From positions 1 to 41,324 of the forward strand of contig JAPYRS010000009.1 in NCBI GenBank assembly GCA_029936875.1: DNA of 41,324 nt, in the 5' to 3' direction. Origin of the DNA: Alphaproteobacteria bacterium. Its GTDB lineage: Bacteria; Pseudomonadota; Alphaproteobacteria; SHVP01. Positions 6,631 to 13,570 of this stretch are shown one piece after another. The position numbers were made by a program, and so were the translations under genes. The notes below the pieces were generated by a model. That model saw only the letters and a list, made by a program, of their open reading frames with translations. It ran no database searches and was not told where the DNA came from. How positions within the stretch are numbered: position 1 is the first letter of the stretch; every line of letters starts with the position of its first letter.

Positions 6631-8310
6631 ATGCGTAGTATTTCTAAACTTATTGCGACGACAGCATTTTCTGTTGGATTTGCGGGCATGGCCTCAGCAG
6701 CCGATTTGCTGGTGCTTGCCGAAGATGTTCCGGCGGGTCTGAATTACGACGGGGCGGCCATCGCCATTCCGACGACCCAGACAGGCGTCGACAATCTGAT
6801 GGAGCCGTTAATTTATTACAAAAGCGCCGGCACCAATGATGAAGGCGTCGGCATTTTCAACTTCAACGAATTTGAAGGCCGCCTGGCGGAATCCTGGTCG
6901 TTCGACGAAAGCACGCTGACCTGGACATTCAATCTGCGTCGTGGCGTCAAAGGTTGTGACGGTGCGACATTCAATGCTGACGACGTCATTTACACATGGG
7001 CGCGTGCCAAATCAGTAAGTGGCGCCGCACCAATCGGTTGGTTCCTTTCCAACGTTGCGTCGTTCGCCAACTTTACACCGGCTGTTTTTGGCGATTCGCC
7101 TGAAGCGATGGAAGCCAAGAAACTCGGGGATGAAGTCAAAAAGATTGATGACTACACCGTCACCATTCGCCAGGAAGTGAACAACAAGTTGTTCCTTCCG
7201 GTCTTGACCATATTTGGTCTCCATATTTTCGACAAAGAAATCATGGAAGCGAATGCGACCGATGACGATCCCTGGAGCCACAGGTATACGAACAACGTAA
7301 ATGTCCCGAGTTTCAGCCCGTATTGCTTGCAGAGCTGGGAAAAGGACAAAAGCTTCATCGTTGTTGCCAATCCCGATTACTACCGCGGTGCAGCAGCCAT
7401 CGACCGGATCATTTACCGGAAAGTGCCGCAGAGCTCGCAGCGTCTCAGCACACTCCGTGTTGGTCAGGCAGGCTTGGTCGAACATTTGACGCCGAAAGAA
7501 TTTAATTCTTTGCGGGGTCGTGACGGCATCACCGTTGCCGGCGTTATCGGCAACGACAATCTTTTCGTCCACATGAACTTTTCGACACCACCTTTTGATA
7601 ACATCAAGGTTCGTCAGGCCGTCGCGTTCGCGATCCCTTACGACGAGATTATCAAGAACGGATATTTCGGCGCTGCCACCAAATGGATGGGTCAGATTCC
7701 TTCGGGCTACCCTGGTTATTCAGAGTCGAAAATTCAGTACACCCATGACGTCGAGAAGGCCAGGGCATTGCTCGCCGAAGCTGGATATCCAAATGGCGAG
7801 GGGCTCGATAAGTTCGCGTCATCCTTTGAACTCGCTTACGTGGCGGAAAAAGAATCAACGCTTGGTCCGATTGCGATCATGATTCGCTCCGCACTCGCCG
7901 AAGTGGGGATTTCGGTAACACTGAATCCGTTGCCGCAAACCCAGTACGGTGATCGTCAGTTGGTTAAGAAGGATCTGCCTTTCGCGTTGAATGATCAGGA
8001 AAAGCCAATCGGTGTTGATGCCGGTTACGCGACACAGCTTTTCTTCGTGTCATCCGACAAGGGTGGCCTCAACAACATGGTCAACTTCTCAAGCGATACG
8101 ATGGATGACCTGTTTGCCTGGGCAAAAGCCGAAGGCGATAACGAAGTCCGCGATAAATTGCTGGGCCTGATTCAGGACATTCTGCAGCGGAACGTCACTT
8201 GGTTGCCGCTTGTCGAATGGAAGACCCAGTGGGCCTTCACCGACAAATTGAAGGGCGTCACATGGCACCCGGATAACTCGTTGCGTTGGTACGACCTTAG
8301 TCTCGACTAG
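6631..8310 (+). CDS. Family 5 extracellular solute-binding protein (peptide/nickel-type ABC transporter)
   Basis: A 559-residue precursor starting at ATG 6631 behind GGGAGGAG at 6615-6622; the longer start at 6580 is rejected because it would bury the signal peptide. Residues 1-23 are a Sec signal peptide ending A-S-A, so the mature protein begins A-D-L-L and is periplasmic. The body follows the SBP_bac_5 layout: L-M-E-P-L-I-Y early, L-A-E-S-W-S-F-D, W-T-F-N-L-R-R-G-V, then the later R-Q-A-V-A-F-A-I-P-Y-D block. Such proteins deliver peptides, opines, amino-acid derivatives or other organic solutes to an ABC permease. No permease or ATPase gene flanks it, so it is an orphan here. A strong terminator follows, so it is probably transcribed alone. 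Confidence 0.92.
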   Translation: MRSISKLIATTAFSVGFAGMASAADLLVLAEDVPAGLNYDGAAIAIPTTQTGVDNLMEPLIYYKSAGTNDEGVGIFNFNEFEGRLAESWSFDESTLTWTFNLRRGVKGCDGATFNADDVIYTWARAKSVSGAAPIGWFLSNVASFANFTPAVFGDSPEAMEAKKLGDEVKKIDDYTVTIRQEVNNKLFLPVLTIFGLHIFDKEIMEANATDDDPWSHRYTNNVNVPSFSPYCLQSWEKDKSFIVVANPDYYRGAAAIDRIIYRKVPQSSQRLSTLRVGQAGLVEHLTPKEFNSLRGRDGITVAGVIGNDNLFVHMNFSTPPFDNIKVRQAVAFAIPYDEIIKNGYFGAATKWMGQIPSGYPGYSESKIQYTHDVEKARALLAEAGYPNGEGLDKFASSFELAYVAEKESTLGPIAIMIRSALAEVGISVTLNPLPQTQYGDRQLVKKDLPFALNDQEKPIGVDAGYATQLFFVSSDKGGLNNMVNFSSDTMDDLFAWAKAEGDNEVRDKLLGLIQDILQRNVTWLPLVEWKTQWAFTDKLKGVTWHPDNSLRWYDLSLD

Positions 8311-8360
8311 ATAACACAGGGGCCGGGTGGCAAAGATCGTCCGGTCCTTCGCGACTTATT

Positions 8361-8389
8361 AGAGGCCTCAACATGGGGCCTCTTTTTTT
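8361..8389 (+). terminator. Rho-independent terminator after the solute-binding protein gene
   Basis: AGAGGCC at 8361-8367 pairs with GGCCTCT at 8377-8383 around a 9-nt loop, followed by a run of seven T (8383-8389). It lies 50 nt after the stop codon and separates the binding protein from the SDR genes. Confidence 0.9.
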
Positions 8390-8456
8390 GCCTCACGTTT
8401 TTGCCCTTTGTTCTTCGCTGCGGGATCGCCTATTTTGGGGCACGAGGGAGGACAGA

Positions 8457-9212
8457 ATGAAAAAACTAAAAAATAGATGCGCTCTTGTTACGGGGGCCGC
8501 CACCGGAATCGGTGCTGGCGTCGCAATTGCGTTGGCCAAAGAAGGCGCAGACGTTGCGATCAATTATCTCAATAAGAAACAGGAGAAGGAGGCCCGTGCT
8601 GTCGCCGCCGCTGTTCGGAAAGCGGGCCAGAAGGCGTTCCTGATCAAAGCCGATGTTTCGAAGGAAGCACCGGTAAAACGCATGGTGAGTGCCGTTCTCA
8701 AGAAGTTCGGGCGGATCGACGTGCTGGTGAATAACGCAGGGATCGCGACATCAGCGCCGGTCGAAGACATGTCGGTCGCGATGTGGGATCAGATGATCGG
8801 CATCAACCTCCGCAGCGTGTTTCTGACCACGCACTATGTGCTGCCGCACATGTATGCCGCCAAGTACGGCCGCATTGTTAACAATGCGTCGCAGCTCGCG
8901 AGCTTGGGATCGCCTGGCCTCGCGCACTATTGTTCCGCAAAAGCCGGGATCATCGGATTTACGCGCGCCCTGTCGCTTGAGATCGGCGACCGCAATGTAA
9001 ACGCAAACTGCGTCGCACCCGGCGCCACGCAAACGCCGATTCTTGACGCCGTTCCGGATGAGCACATTGAAGCCATTCGACAGAATATTCCGAAGGGACG
9101 ACTTGGCGAGGTGAAAGATATCGTGCCGGCGTTTGTGTTCCTCGCGTCCGAAGAGGCGCGGCATATGGTCGGACAGACGGTCAGTCCCAACGGCGGCGAC
9201 GCTTTTTTCTAG
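8457..9212 (+). CDS. SDR family oxidoreductase (first of tandem pair)
   Basis: A 251-residue classical short-chain dehydrogenase/reductase. The NAD(P)-binding T-G-A-A-T-G-I-G lies at residues about 12-19, N-N-A-G at 92-95, and the catalytic set is S145, Y158 and K162 in S-x12-Y-x3-K. The start is ATG 8457 behind GAGGGAGG at 8444-8451; the ORF opens earlier at 8373, but that would run through the terminator hairpin. The C-terminus ends P-N-G-G-D-A-F-F, where most relatives have 'DGG'. It is a close paralogue of the next gene, both starting M-K-K-L-K-N-R, and probably co-transcribed with it (15-nt gap). It would interconvert an alcohol and a carbonyl; the substrate is unknown. Confidence 0.93.
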   Translation: MKKLKNRCALVTGAATGIGAGVAIALAKEGADVAINYLNKKQEKEARAVAAAVRKAGQKAFLIKADVSKEAPVKRMVSAVLKKFGRIDVLVNNAGIATSAPVEDMSVAMWDQMIGINLRSVFLTTHYVLPHMYAAKYGRIVNNASQLASLGSPGLAHYCSAKAGIIGFTRALSLEIGDRNVNANCVAPGATQTPILDAVPDEHIEAIRQNIPKGRLGEVKDIVPAFVFLASEEARHMVGQTVSPNGGDAFF

Positions 9213-9227
9213 TCGCAGACTTCACCC

Positions 9228-9989
9228 GTGAAAAAACTAAAAAACAGAGTGGCTCTGGTTACGGGCGCTTCCAGCGGAATTGGCGAAGGCATTGCGATTG
9301 CCTTTGCCAAGGAAGGTGCCGACGTAATCGTGAACTACCCCGATAAGGCGGGCGAACGAAATATCTGGGACGTTGAAAAGGCAATCAAGAAGGCCGGGCG
9401 CCGGGCGCTGGTCGTTAAGGCTGACGTCTCGGACGAGCGCCAGGTCAAGCGTATGGTCAATAAGGCACTTAAAGAATTCGGCCGCATCGATATTCTGGTC
9501 AACAACGCAGGCATCGCTGATGCGGGCGCGCTCACCCATGAAATGTCAGCAGAAATGTGGGACCGGAATGTGGCGGTCAATCTTCGTAGTGTCTTCCTCT
9601 GTTCGCGCTACGTCCTGCCGCACATGTACAAGCAGAATTTCGGCAAGATCATCAATAACTCGACACAGTTCGCCTATACCGGATCGCCGTTGTTCGGGCA
9701 TTACACCGCGGCCAAAGCGGGCGTTATCGCCTTGACGCGGACGATGGCGATGGAAGTGGATGACGCCAATATCAACGTGAATTGCGTGGCACCAGGTGCA
9801 GTGATGACGCCGATGGTCGAAGACGTGCCATCCGGCAAGCCAAGTGGCGTCCTCGCCCGACAAACCAAACACCGGTTCGGCGATGTTGATAAGGATATTG
9901 TTCCAACTTTCGTATTCTTGGCGTCTGAAGAATCTCGATTTTATTCTGGTCAAACTTTGAGCCCCAATGGGGGCGATGTATTTCTTTAG
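9228..9989 (+). CDS. SDR family oxidoreductase (second of tandem pair; Ser-to-Thr in catalytic set)
   Basis: A 253-residue SDR with a GTG start; an upstream ribosome binding site is not obvious, which hints at translation coupled to the gene before it. T-G-A-S-S-G-I-G is at 12-19, N-N-A-G at 92-95 and Y159-T-A-A-K163 is intact. The residue 13 before the tyrosine, where catalytic serine belongs, is T146 (in N-N-S-T-Q-F), while the paralogue has S145. A neighbouring S145 is present, so the site could be shifted by one. The C-terminus S-P-N-G-G-D-V-F-L matches the paralogue. The two may form a hetero-oligomer or act on related substrates; no substrate can be read from sequence. Confidence 0.92.
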   Translation: MKKLKNRVALVTGASSGIGEGIAIAFAKEGADVIVNYPDKAGERNIWDVEKAIKKAGRRALVVKADVSDERQVKRMVNKALKEFGRIDILVNNAGIADAGALTHEMSAEMWDRNVAVNLRSVFLCSRYVLPHMYKQNFGKIINNSTQFAYTGSPLFGHYTAAKAGVIALTRTMAMEVDDANINVNCVAPGAVMTPMVEDVPSGKPSGVLARQTKHRFGDVDKDIVPTFVFLASEESRFYSGQTLSPNGGDVFL

Positions 9990-10001
9990 GGGGTCATTGA
10001 A

Positions 10002-10757
10002 ATGACAAAGCAAGTTGCGTTGGTCACGGGCGGCAGCATTGGAATCGGTCGGGCTTCCTGCATTGCGCTTGCCAATGCCGGATACAAAGTCGTGGTCACC
10101 GACGTTCTCGGCAAAGAGGGCGCCGAAGTCGTCGAGACAATTGTCGCGGCAGGCGGCGAAGCCCAATTTCAGGCGATGGACGTAACCGACACGGCCCACG
10201 TCGACGGGGTCATTCAGACCGTCGAAGAAAATTTCGGTCGTCTCGATGTGGTGGTTGCCAATGCCGGGATCGCAAAGAAAGTGCCGCTCTCTGAAATGAC
10301 CGACGAAGCGTGGGACATCACCCATGAGGTCGACCTGAAAGGCGTTATGCGGGTTGCGCGGGCCGCCGCACCGGGCATGCGTAAACGTAAGTCCGGCGCG
10401 TTCATTGCGCTCGCGTCTGTTGTTGGCACCGCCTATGGCTGGGACGAGCACGTCCAATATGCCGCAGCCAAGGGCGGCGTTGCCGGCCTCGTTCGCGGTT
10501 TGGCAATTGAGCTCGCCAAGGACCAGATTCGCGTGAACGCGATCGCACCGGGGTTCATTCGCTCGGCCCAAACGCTTGACCCGTACCATTCCGTCGGCGA
10601 AGAGGGGCTCGCGGCGGCGGCGCCGTCAGTACCGCTTGGGCGCATTGGCGACCCTGAGGATATTGCCGATGTTGTCGTGTTTCTCGCCTCGAACGCGGCC
10701 CGGTATATCACCGGGCAGGTCATTACTGTTGACGGCGGCTTGTTAGTCGCGCTTTAG
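10002..10757 (+). CDS. SDR family oxidoreductase (third gene of the SDR operon)
   Basis: A 251-residue SDR less related to the preceding two. T-G-G-S-I-G-I-G is at residues 9-16, A-N-A-G replaces the usual N-N-A-G near 86-89, and the active site is S139, Y153 and K157, with one extra residue between Ser and Tyr. The C-terminus I-T-V-D-G-G-L is the standard FabG-like ending. The start is ATG 10002, with GGGGG at 9989-9993 overlapping the preceding gene's stop, so it is the third member of a plus-strand operon. It converges on the DOPA dioxygenase-like gene. It is probably an NAD(P)-dependent alcohol or hydroxyacid dehydrogenase. Confidence 0.93.
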   Translation: MTKQVALVTGGSIGIGRASCIALANAGYKVVVTDVLGKEGAEVVETIVAAGGEAQFQAMDVTDTAHVDGVIQTVEENFGRLDVVVANAGIAKKVPLSEMTDEAWDITHEVDLKGVMRVARAAAPGMRKRKSGAFIALASVVGTAYGWDEHVQYAAAKGGVAGLVRGLAIELAKDQIRVNAIAPGFIRSAQTLDPYHSVGEEGLAAAAPSVPLGRIGDPEDIADVVVFLASNAARYITGQVITVDGGLLVAL

Positions 10758-10765
10758 GCATGGCC

Positions 10766-11128
10766 TTACTTTTGGGCGAACTGACGCAGGAACTCGATGT
10801 TGAGATCGAGTTTTGGGCCGAGCCAAATCGGAAAGTCCTCATGATCCGCGACGGCGTCATTCGATTCGGGGTGAATGAGGACACTTAGCCCGCGGTGATT
10901 GAGCATCAGCCACGGGACGATCTGATCAAAAATATCGGTTTCAAAAGCGACCTGATACATCGAGATCGGGTGCGGCCCGACTGGTTTTTCCCGCCACCGC
11001 CCCGTCACCACTGAATAACGTCGCCGTATTTCGTCGCGCACCCAAGAGGCATCGCTGCGCGTCGCTTCATCATAATAAATGTGAGCGTGGTAGCCGGTGA
11101 TTGAGCGCGGATCCAGATCGTTCATCAT
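10766..11128 (-). CDS. DOPA 4,5-dioxygenase family protein
   Basis: A 120-residue protein, full length for the DOPA_dioxygen family (PF08883; Amanita DODA and bacterial relatives). Its signature is present: Y13-H14-A-H16-I-Y-Y at the N-terminus, G-P-H53-P, then L-x-H86-P-E and D-H96 ahead of W-L-G. These histidines supply the non-haem iron site of an extradiol ring-cleaving enzyme. A TTG at 11137 extends the frame, but the ATG pair at 11128/11125 begins just at the upstream SDR's TGA and is preferred. It is the last gene of a minus-strand operon with an SDR and a CADD/PqqC-like protein. It would open a catechol-type ring in the cytoplasm; the actual substrate is not known. Confidence 0.85.
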   Translation of the reverse strand: MMNDLDPRSITGYHAHIYYDEATRSDASWVRDEIRRRYSVVTGRWREKPVGPHPISMYQVAFETDIFDQIVPWLMLNHRGLSVLIHPESNDAVADHEDFPIWLGPKLDLNIEFLRQFAQK

Positions 11129-11129
11129 T

Positions 11130-11873
11130 TCAGTCAATTACAAGGCCACCGGAGATATTGGTGATCGTGCCGGTAGTGGTGGCGGCATTATCTGAACATA
11201 GAAACAGGACCTGCGCCGCCACCTGTTCAGCGGTAGCGTACTCGCCGAGCGGAATGCGCTCTTTCAAAGCCGCGTGATCGTCCGGGGTTAACCGGTCGAG
11301 CATCGGCGTTTCAACGGGGCCCGGGGCGACACAATTGACCCGAATGCCGTCCGGCGCCCATTCATTCGAAAGATAGCGGGTGAGATTTATCAGGCCTGCC
11401 TTGGCCATTGCGTAGGGGGCGCCCGAAACCTGGCTGCCGCCCATCAATCCATTTGTCGATGACAGCAGGACGACCGACCCACGGCTCGCCTGCAGGTGCA
11501 TATGCGCTTCTCGGCAAAGCAAAAAGGCCGAGGTCAAATTAACCCGCATGATCCGGTCCCAGTCTTCGAGGCTGGTTTCTGCGAGGGTGCCTGCACCGAC
11601 AAGACCGATTGAATTGACGAGATAATCAATCCGGCCGAATCGTTCAATTGTTTTCGCGATTGCGCGCTTCGCACCGTCTTCGGTCGCACAATCTACGGCG
11701 ACGGGAAGGACGTCCGAATCACCTGCCGCGATTTCATCAAGTTTGTCGCGATTACGGCTTGCTGCCACAACGATTGCGCCGGCATCGCGAAATCCGCGGA
11801 CCACGGCTTCACCGATGCCGCCCGCTGCGCCCGCCACAGAGGCGACTTTGTCCGTGCCGTCCAGAAGCTGCAC
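11130..11873 (-). CDS. SDR family oxidoreductase in the CADD-like/DOPA dioxygenase operon
   Basis: A 247-residue SDR from GTG 11873, two bases after the stop of the upstream CADD-like gene; the ORF runs back into that gene, but those residues are shadow. The cofactor loop reads V-A-G-A-A-G-G-I-G (13-21), with Ala where nearly all SDRs have the Thr of T-G-x3-G-I-G, and N-S-I-G (87-90) replaces N-N-A-G. The active site keeps S138/S139, Y154 and K158. The C-terminus ends I-S-G-G-L-V-I-D. Tight spacing on both sides implies one mRNA with its neighbours and a step in the same pathway, for instance oxidising or reducing the substrate or product of the two oxygenases. Confidence 0.9.
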   Translation of the reverse strand: MQLLDGTDKVASVAGAAGGIGEAVVRGFRDAGAIVVAASRNRDKLDEIAAGDSDVLPVAVDCATEDGAKRAIAKTIERFGRIDYLVNSIGLVGAGTLAETSLEDWDRIMRVNLTSAFLLCREAHMHLQASRGSVVLLSSTNGLMGGSQVSGAPYAMAKAGLINLTRYLSNEWAPDGIRVNCVAPGPVETPMLDRLTPDDHAALKERIPLGEYATAEQVAAQVLFLCSDNAATTTGTITNISGGLVID

Positions 11874-11875
11874 CG

Positions 11876-12589
11876 CTATTCGGCAGCCTGATCCATTGCA
11901 AAGGAATTCCACAAATCGGAAAGCATTTGGTAGCGCATGCGTGCCGAACATTTGACCGTCGCGATGGCGCGCGTCTGAAGTTCAGGCGTCGTCGCATAGC
12001 GGTAGCAAATTTTCAGGCCGTGCGCTTCATGTTCGATATCGGCTTCGGTGTGAATATGGAAAAATTCGAGATCATCGTCACTGAAACCCATCGCCCGGCC
12101 GGCCTCGATATAGGCGGGATAGACCTGCGGCGTTTGCCCCTCCAGCGCGATCATGATGCCGGCAGCAGCTTCCGAAAGTTCGCGGACCGTCGCCAGTTCC
12201 CAGGTCCAGGCCCGCATCGCCATCGTACCCGGATAAACTTCGCCGCGAAGCCACGCCGTCTTGACCATTTCCGGGTCACGGCCGCACGCCTTGGCAAATT
12301 TCAGCAAGATATCCGGGTGCCGGCCGTTCTCGTCTTCCTCACCGGTCAGATTCTCAAGCACCAATTGGCGCGCGTCGAGGTCGGGCATGCGAATAAATAA
12401 CGCGGCAAACATCTGCGACACATTTTCAATGTAGTAATATTGTTGCGTCGCCCAATCGCCGAGTTGAGATCTTGTCAGGCGACCCTCTTTCCATGCCTTA
12501 CTAAAGGGATGGCCGCCGGAATGCGCTGGCGTCCGCGCCTCTCTTAGCGCTGCAACAAAGGCGTCTTCCGTCATCATTTCCTGGGCCAT
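11876..12589 (-). CDS. Haem-oxygenase-fold diiron-type oxidase (CADD/PqqC/TenA-like)
   Basis: A 237-residue all-helical protein starting at ATG 12589 behind GGAGAG (5-nt spacing). The pattern E84-x6-H91, E150, H180-x3-D184-x2-H187 fits the metal ligands I recall for Chlamydia CADD (E81, H88, E142, H174, D178, H181) with near-identical spacing, so it is likely a haem-oxygenase-like dimetal oxidase rather than a TenA hydrolase or cofactorless PqqC. N-L-T-G-E-E-D-E-N-G-R-H-P and H-I-H-T-E-A-D-I-E-H are the key segments. Known members activate O2 for oxidative fragmentation or N-oxygenation. It is the first gene of the operon with an SDR and a DOPA dioxygenase-like protein. No pqqABDE genes are present, so a PQQ role is unlikely. 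Confidence 0.85.
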   Translation of the reverse strand: MAQEMMTEDAFVAALREARTPAHSGGHPFSKAWKEGRLTRSQLGDWATQQYYYIENVSQMFAALFIRMPDLDARQLVLENLTGEEDENGRHPDILLKFAKACGRDPEMVKTAWLRGEVYPGTMAMRAWTWELATVRELSEAAAGIMIALEGQTPQVYPAYIEAGRAMGFSDDDLEFFHIHTEADIEHEAHGLKICYRYATTPELQTRAIATVKCSARMRYQMLSDLWNSFAMDQAAE

Positions 12590-12614
12590 CTTGTCTCTCC
12601 TCACAAATTCGTTG

Positions 12615-12626
12615 CCGAAATTTCGG
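12615..12626. promoter_or_regulatory. 12-bp palindrome upstream of the CADD-like gene
   Basis: CCGAAATTTCGG is a perfect 12-bp palindrome ending 26 bp before the ATG at 12589, in the expected promoter or 5'-leader position of the three-gene operon. It could be an operator. The regulator is not identifiable from the window. Confidence 0.45.
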
Positions 12627-12642
12627 TTGGAAATATGGCACG

Positions 12643-12659
12643 GGAGGGGTGTCCCCTCC
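12643..12659. terminator. Strong GC hairpin between racemase and CADD-like genes
   Basis: GGAGGGG at 12643-12649 and CCCCTCC at 12653-12659 form a perfect 7-bp stem with a 3-nt loop in the 184-bp gap separating two minus-strand genes. No T-tract follows on either strand, so it may attenuate, partly terminate or protect mRNA rather than be a full terminator. It probably marks the boundary between the ubiD-racemase unit and the CADD-like operon. Confidence 0.5.
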
Positions 12660-12773
12660 AATGTCATTTACACCGATCTGGGCAAATTTCAGGCAAATCG
12701 CTTGATTTCCGCAAGTTAGAAGCCCTCGCGGGCAGCTTTGGTGGGATCTCGACCGTCCAAGAGACCGCCGGGG

Positions 12774-13535
12774 CTATTTCTCGGTTGCTGCCGCTGCTTT
12801 CATCATCGCATGCACCATTTCCGGTTTTGGTGCGAGCGGCGTCGGATAGGCTCGGCGGCTGTGTGTCAGGCCAAGTCCCAATACAGTTTCAACCAGCTTG
12901 TAGGTAAGCGGGCCCGGATTGATCACCGGCACCGGTAGTTTATCGGCCAAGAATTCGGCCGCCTGATGCATCGTTGTTGATCCGAGGCAAATGACGTCGG
13001 CGCCTTTTTCAATAGCGCGCTCTGCGGCCGCCAGCATCTTCGGGAAGACAGAATCCTCTTTGCCGTCGAGAAGGTTGGCAAAGTCGGGCGGTGAACCAAA
13101 TGATTCGACTGCGGCGCACTGTGCACTGAGCCCATATTCGGCGACCGCTTTTTGATAACGAACAATCGCCGGGTCCCATTGCGCGAGCACGCCGAACTTG
13201 CCGCCCAACATGAGTGCAAACAACATCGACGCCCGGCCCGGTGAAATGACCGGGATGTCCAGCATCGCGCGCAAGGGGGCGAGGCCAGAATCACTCATCG
13301 TGTCGATACAGACGGCGTCGTAACCATCGGCCTCGGCGCTCATGCCGGCTTCAAAGATCGCCATTTCCATCAGCGCCCAATCGTGTGCGCTCATGAAACT
13401 TGTTGGCCCGGCGGTGACAGGCCGAAAGTCAAATTCAATATCCGGCCCGAGCTTGACGGCCTTGGTCTGCGATTGACGATTTGCGATCCCTTTTTCATCA
13501 AGGGCGAACGGAACAATGACAAGTGCTTTGGCCAT
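12774..13535 (-). CDS. Aspartate/glutamate/hydantoin racemase family protein (second of tandem pair)
   Basis: A 253-residue member of the Asp/Glu racemase superfamily (PF01177), closest in layout to hydantoin racemase. Two catalytic-type cysteines are present: C76 in V-C-I-D-T-M-S-D-S-G and C183 in I-C-L-G-S-T-T-M-H, near the positions of the C76/C181 pair I recall for HyuE-type enzymes. The family also includes maleate isomerase and arylmalonate decarboxylase, so racemisation, cis-trans isomerisation or decarboxylation are all possible. The start is ATG 13535 behind AAGGAAA. It lies 35 bp after the paralogue at 13571-14344 in the minus-strand unit headed by the UbiD-type gene. Its natural substrate is unknown. 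Confidence 0.9.
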   Translation of the reverse strand: MAKALVIVPFALDEKGIANRQSQTKAVKLGPDIEFDFRPVTAGPTSFMSAHDWALMEMAIFEAGMSAEADGYDAVCIDTMSDSGLAPLRAMLDIPVISPGRASMLFALMLGGKFGVLAQWDPAIVRYQKAVAEYGLSAQCAAVESFGSPPDFANLLDGKEDSVFPKMLAAAERAIEKGADVICLGSTTMHQAAEFLADKLPVPVINPGPLTYKLVETVLGLGLTHSRRAYPTPLAPKPEMVHAMMKAAAATEK

Positions 13536-13570
13536 CTTGGTTTCCTTAAATTGGAATGACTTGGTCAGAA

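Noticed and set aside
9546-10589. 347-codon minus-strand ORF across the SDR genes
   Set aside because: It runs antisense across two genes with clear SDR motifs and has the composition of a complementary-strand shadow.
11876-12589. PqqC (PQQ synthesis) as the name of this gene
   Set aside because: No pqqA, B, D or E genes are near and the residues match a dimetal site, which PqqC does not use.
12635-12938. Short plus-strand ORFs in the gap between racemase and CADD-like genes
   Set aside because: They start inside the gap and run antisense into the racemase gene, with no ribosome site or recognisable product.
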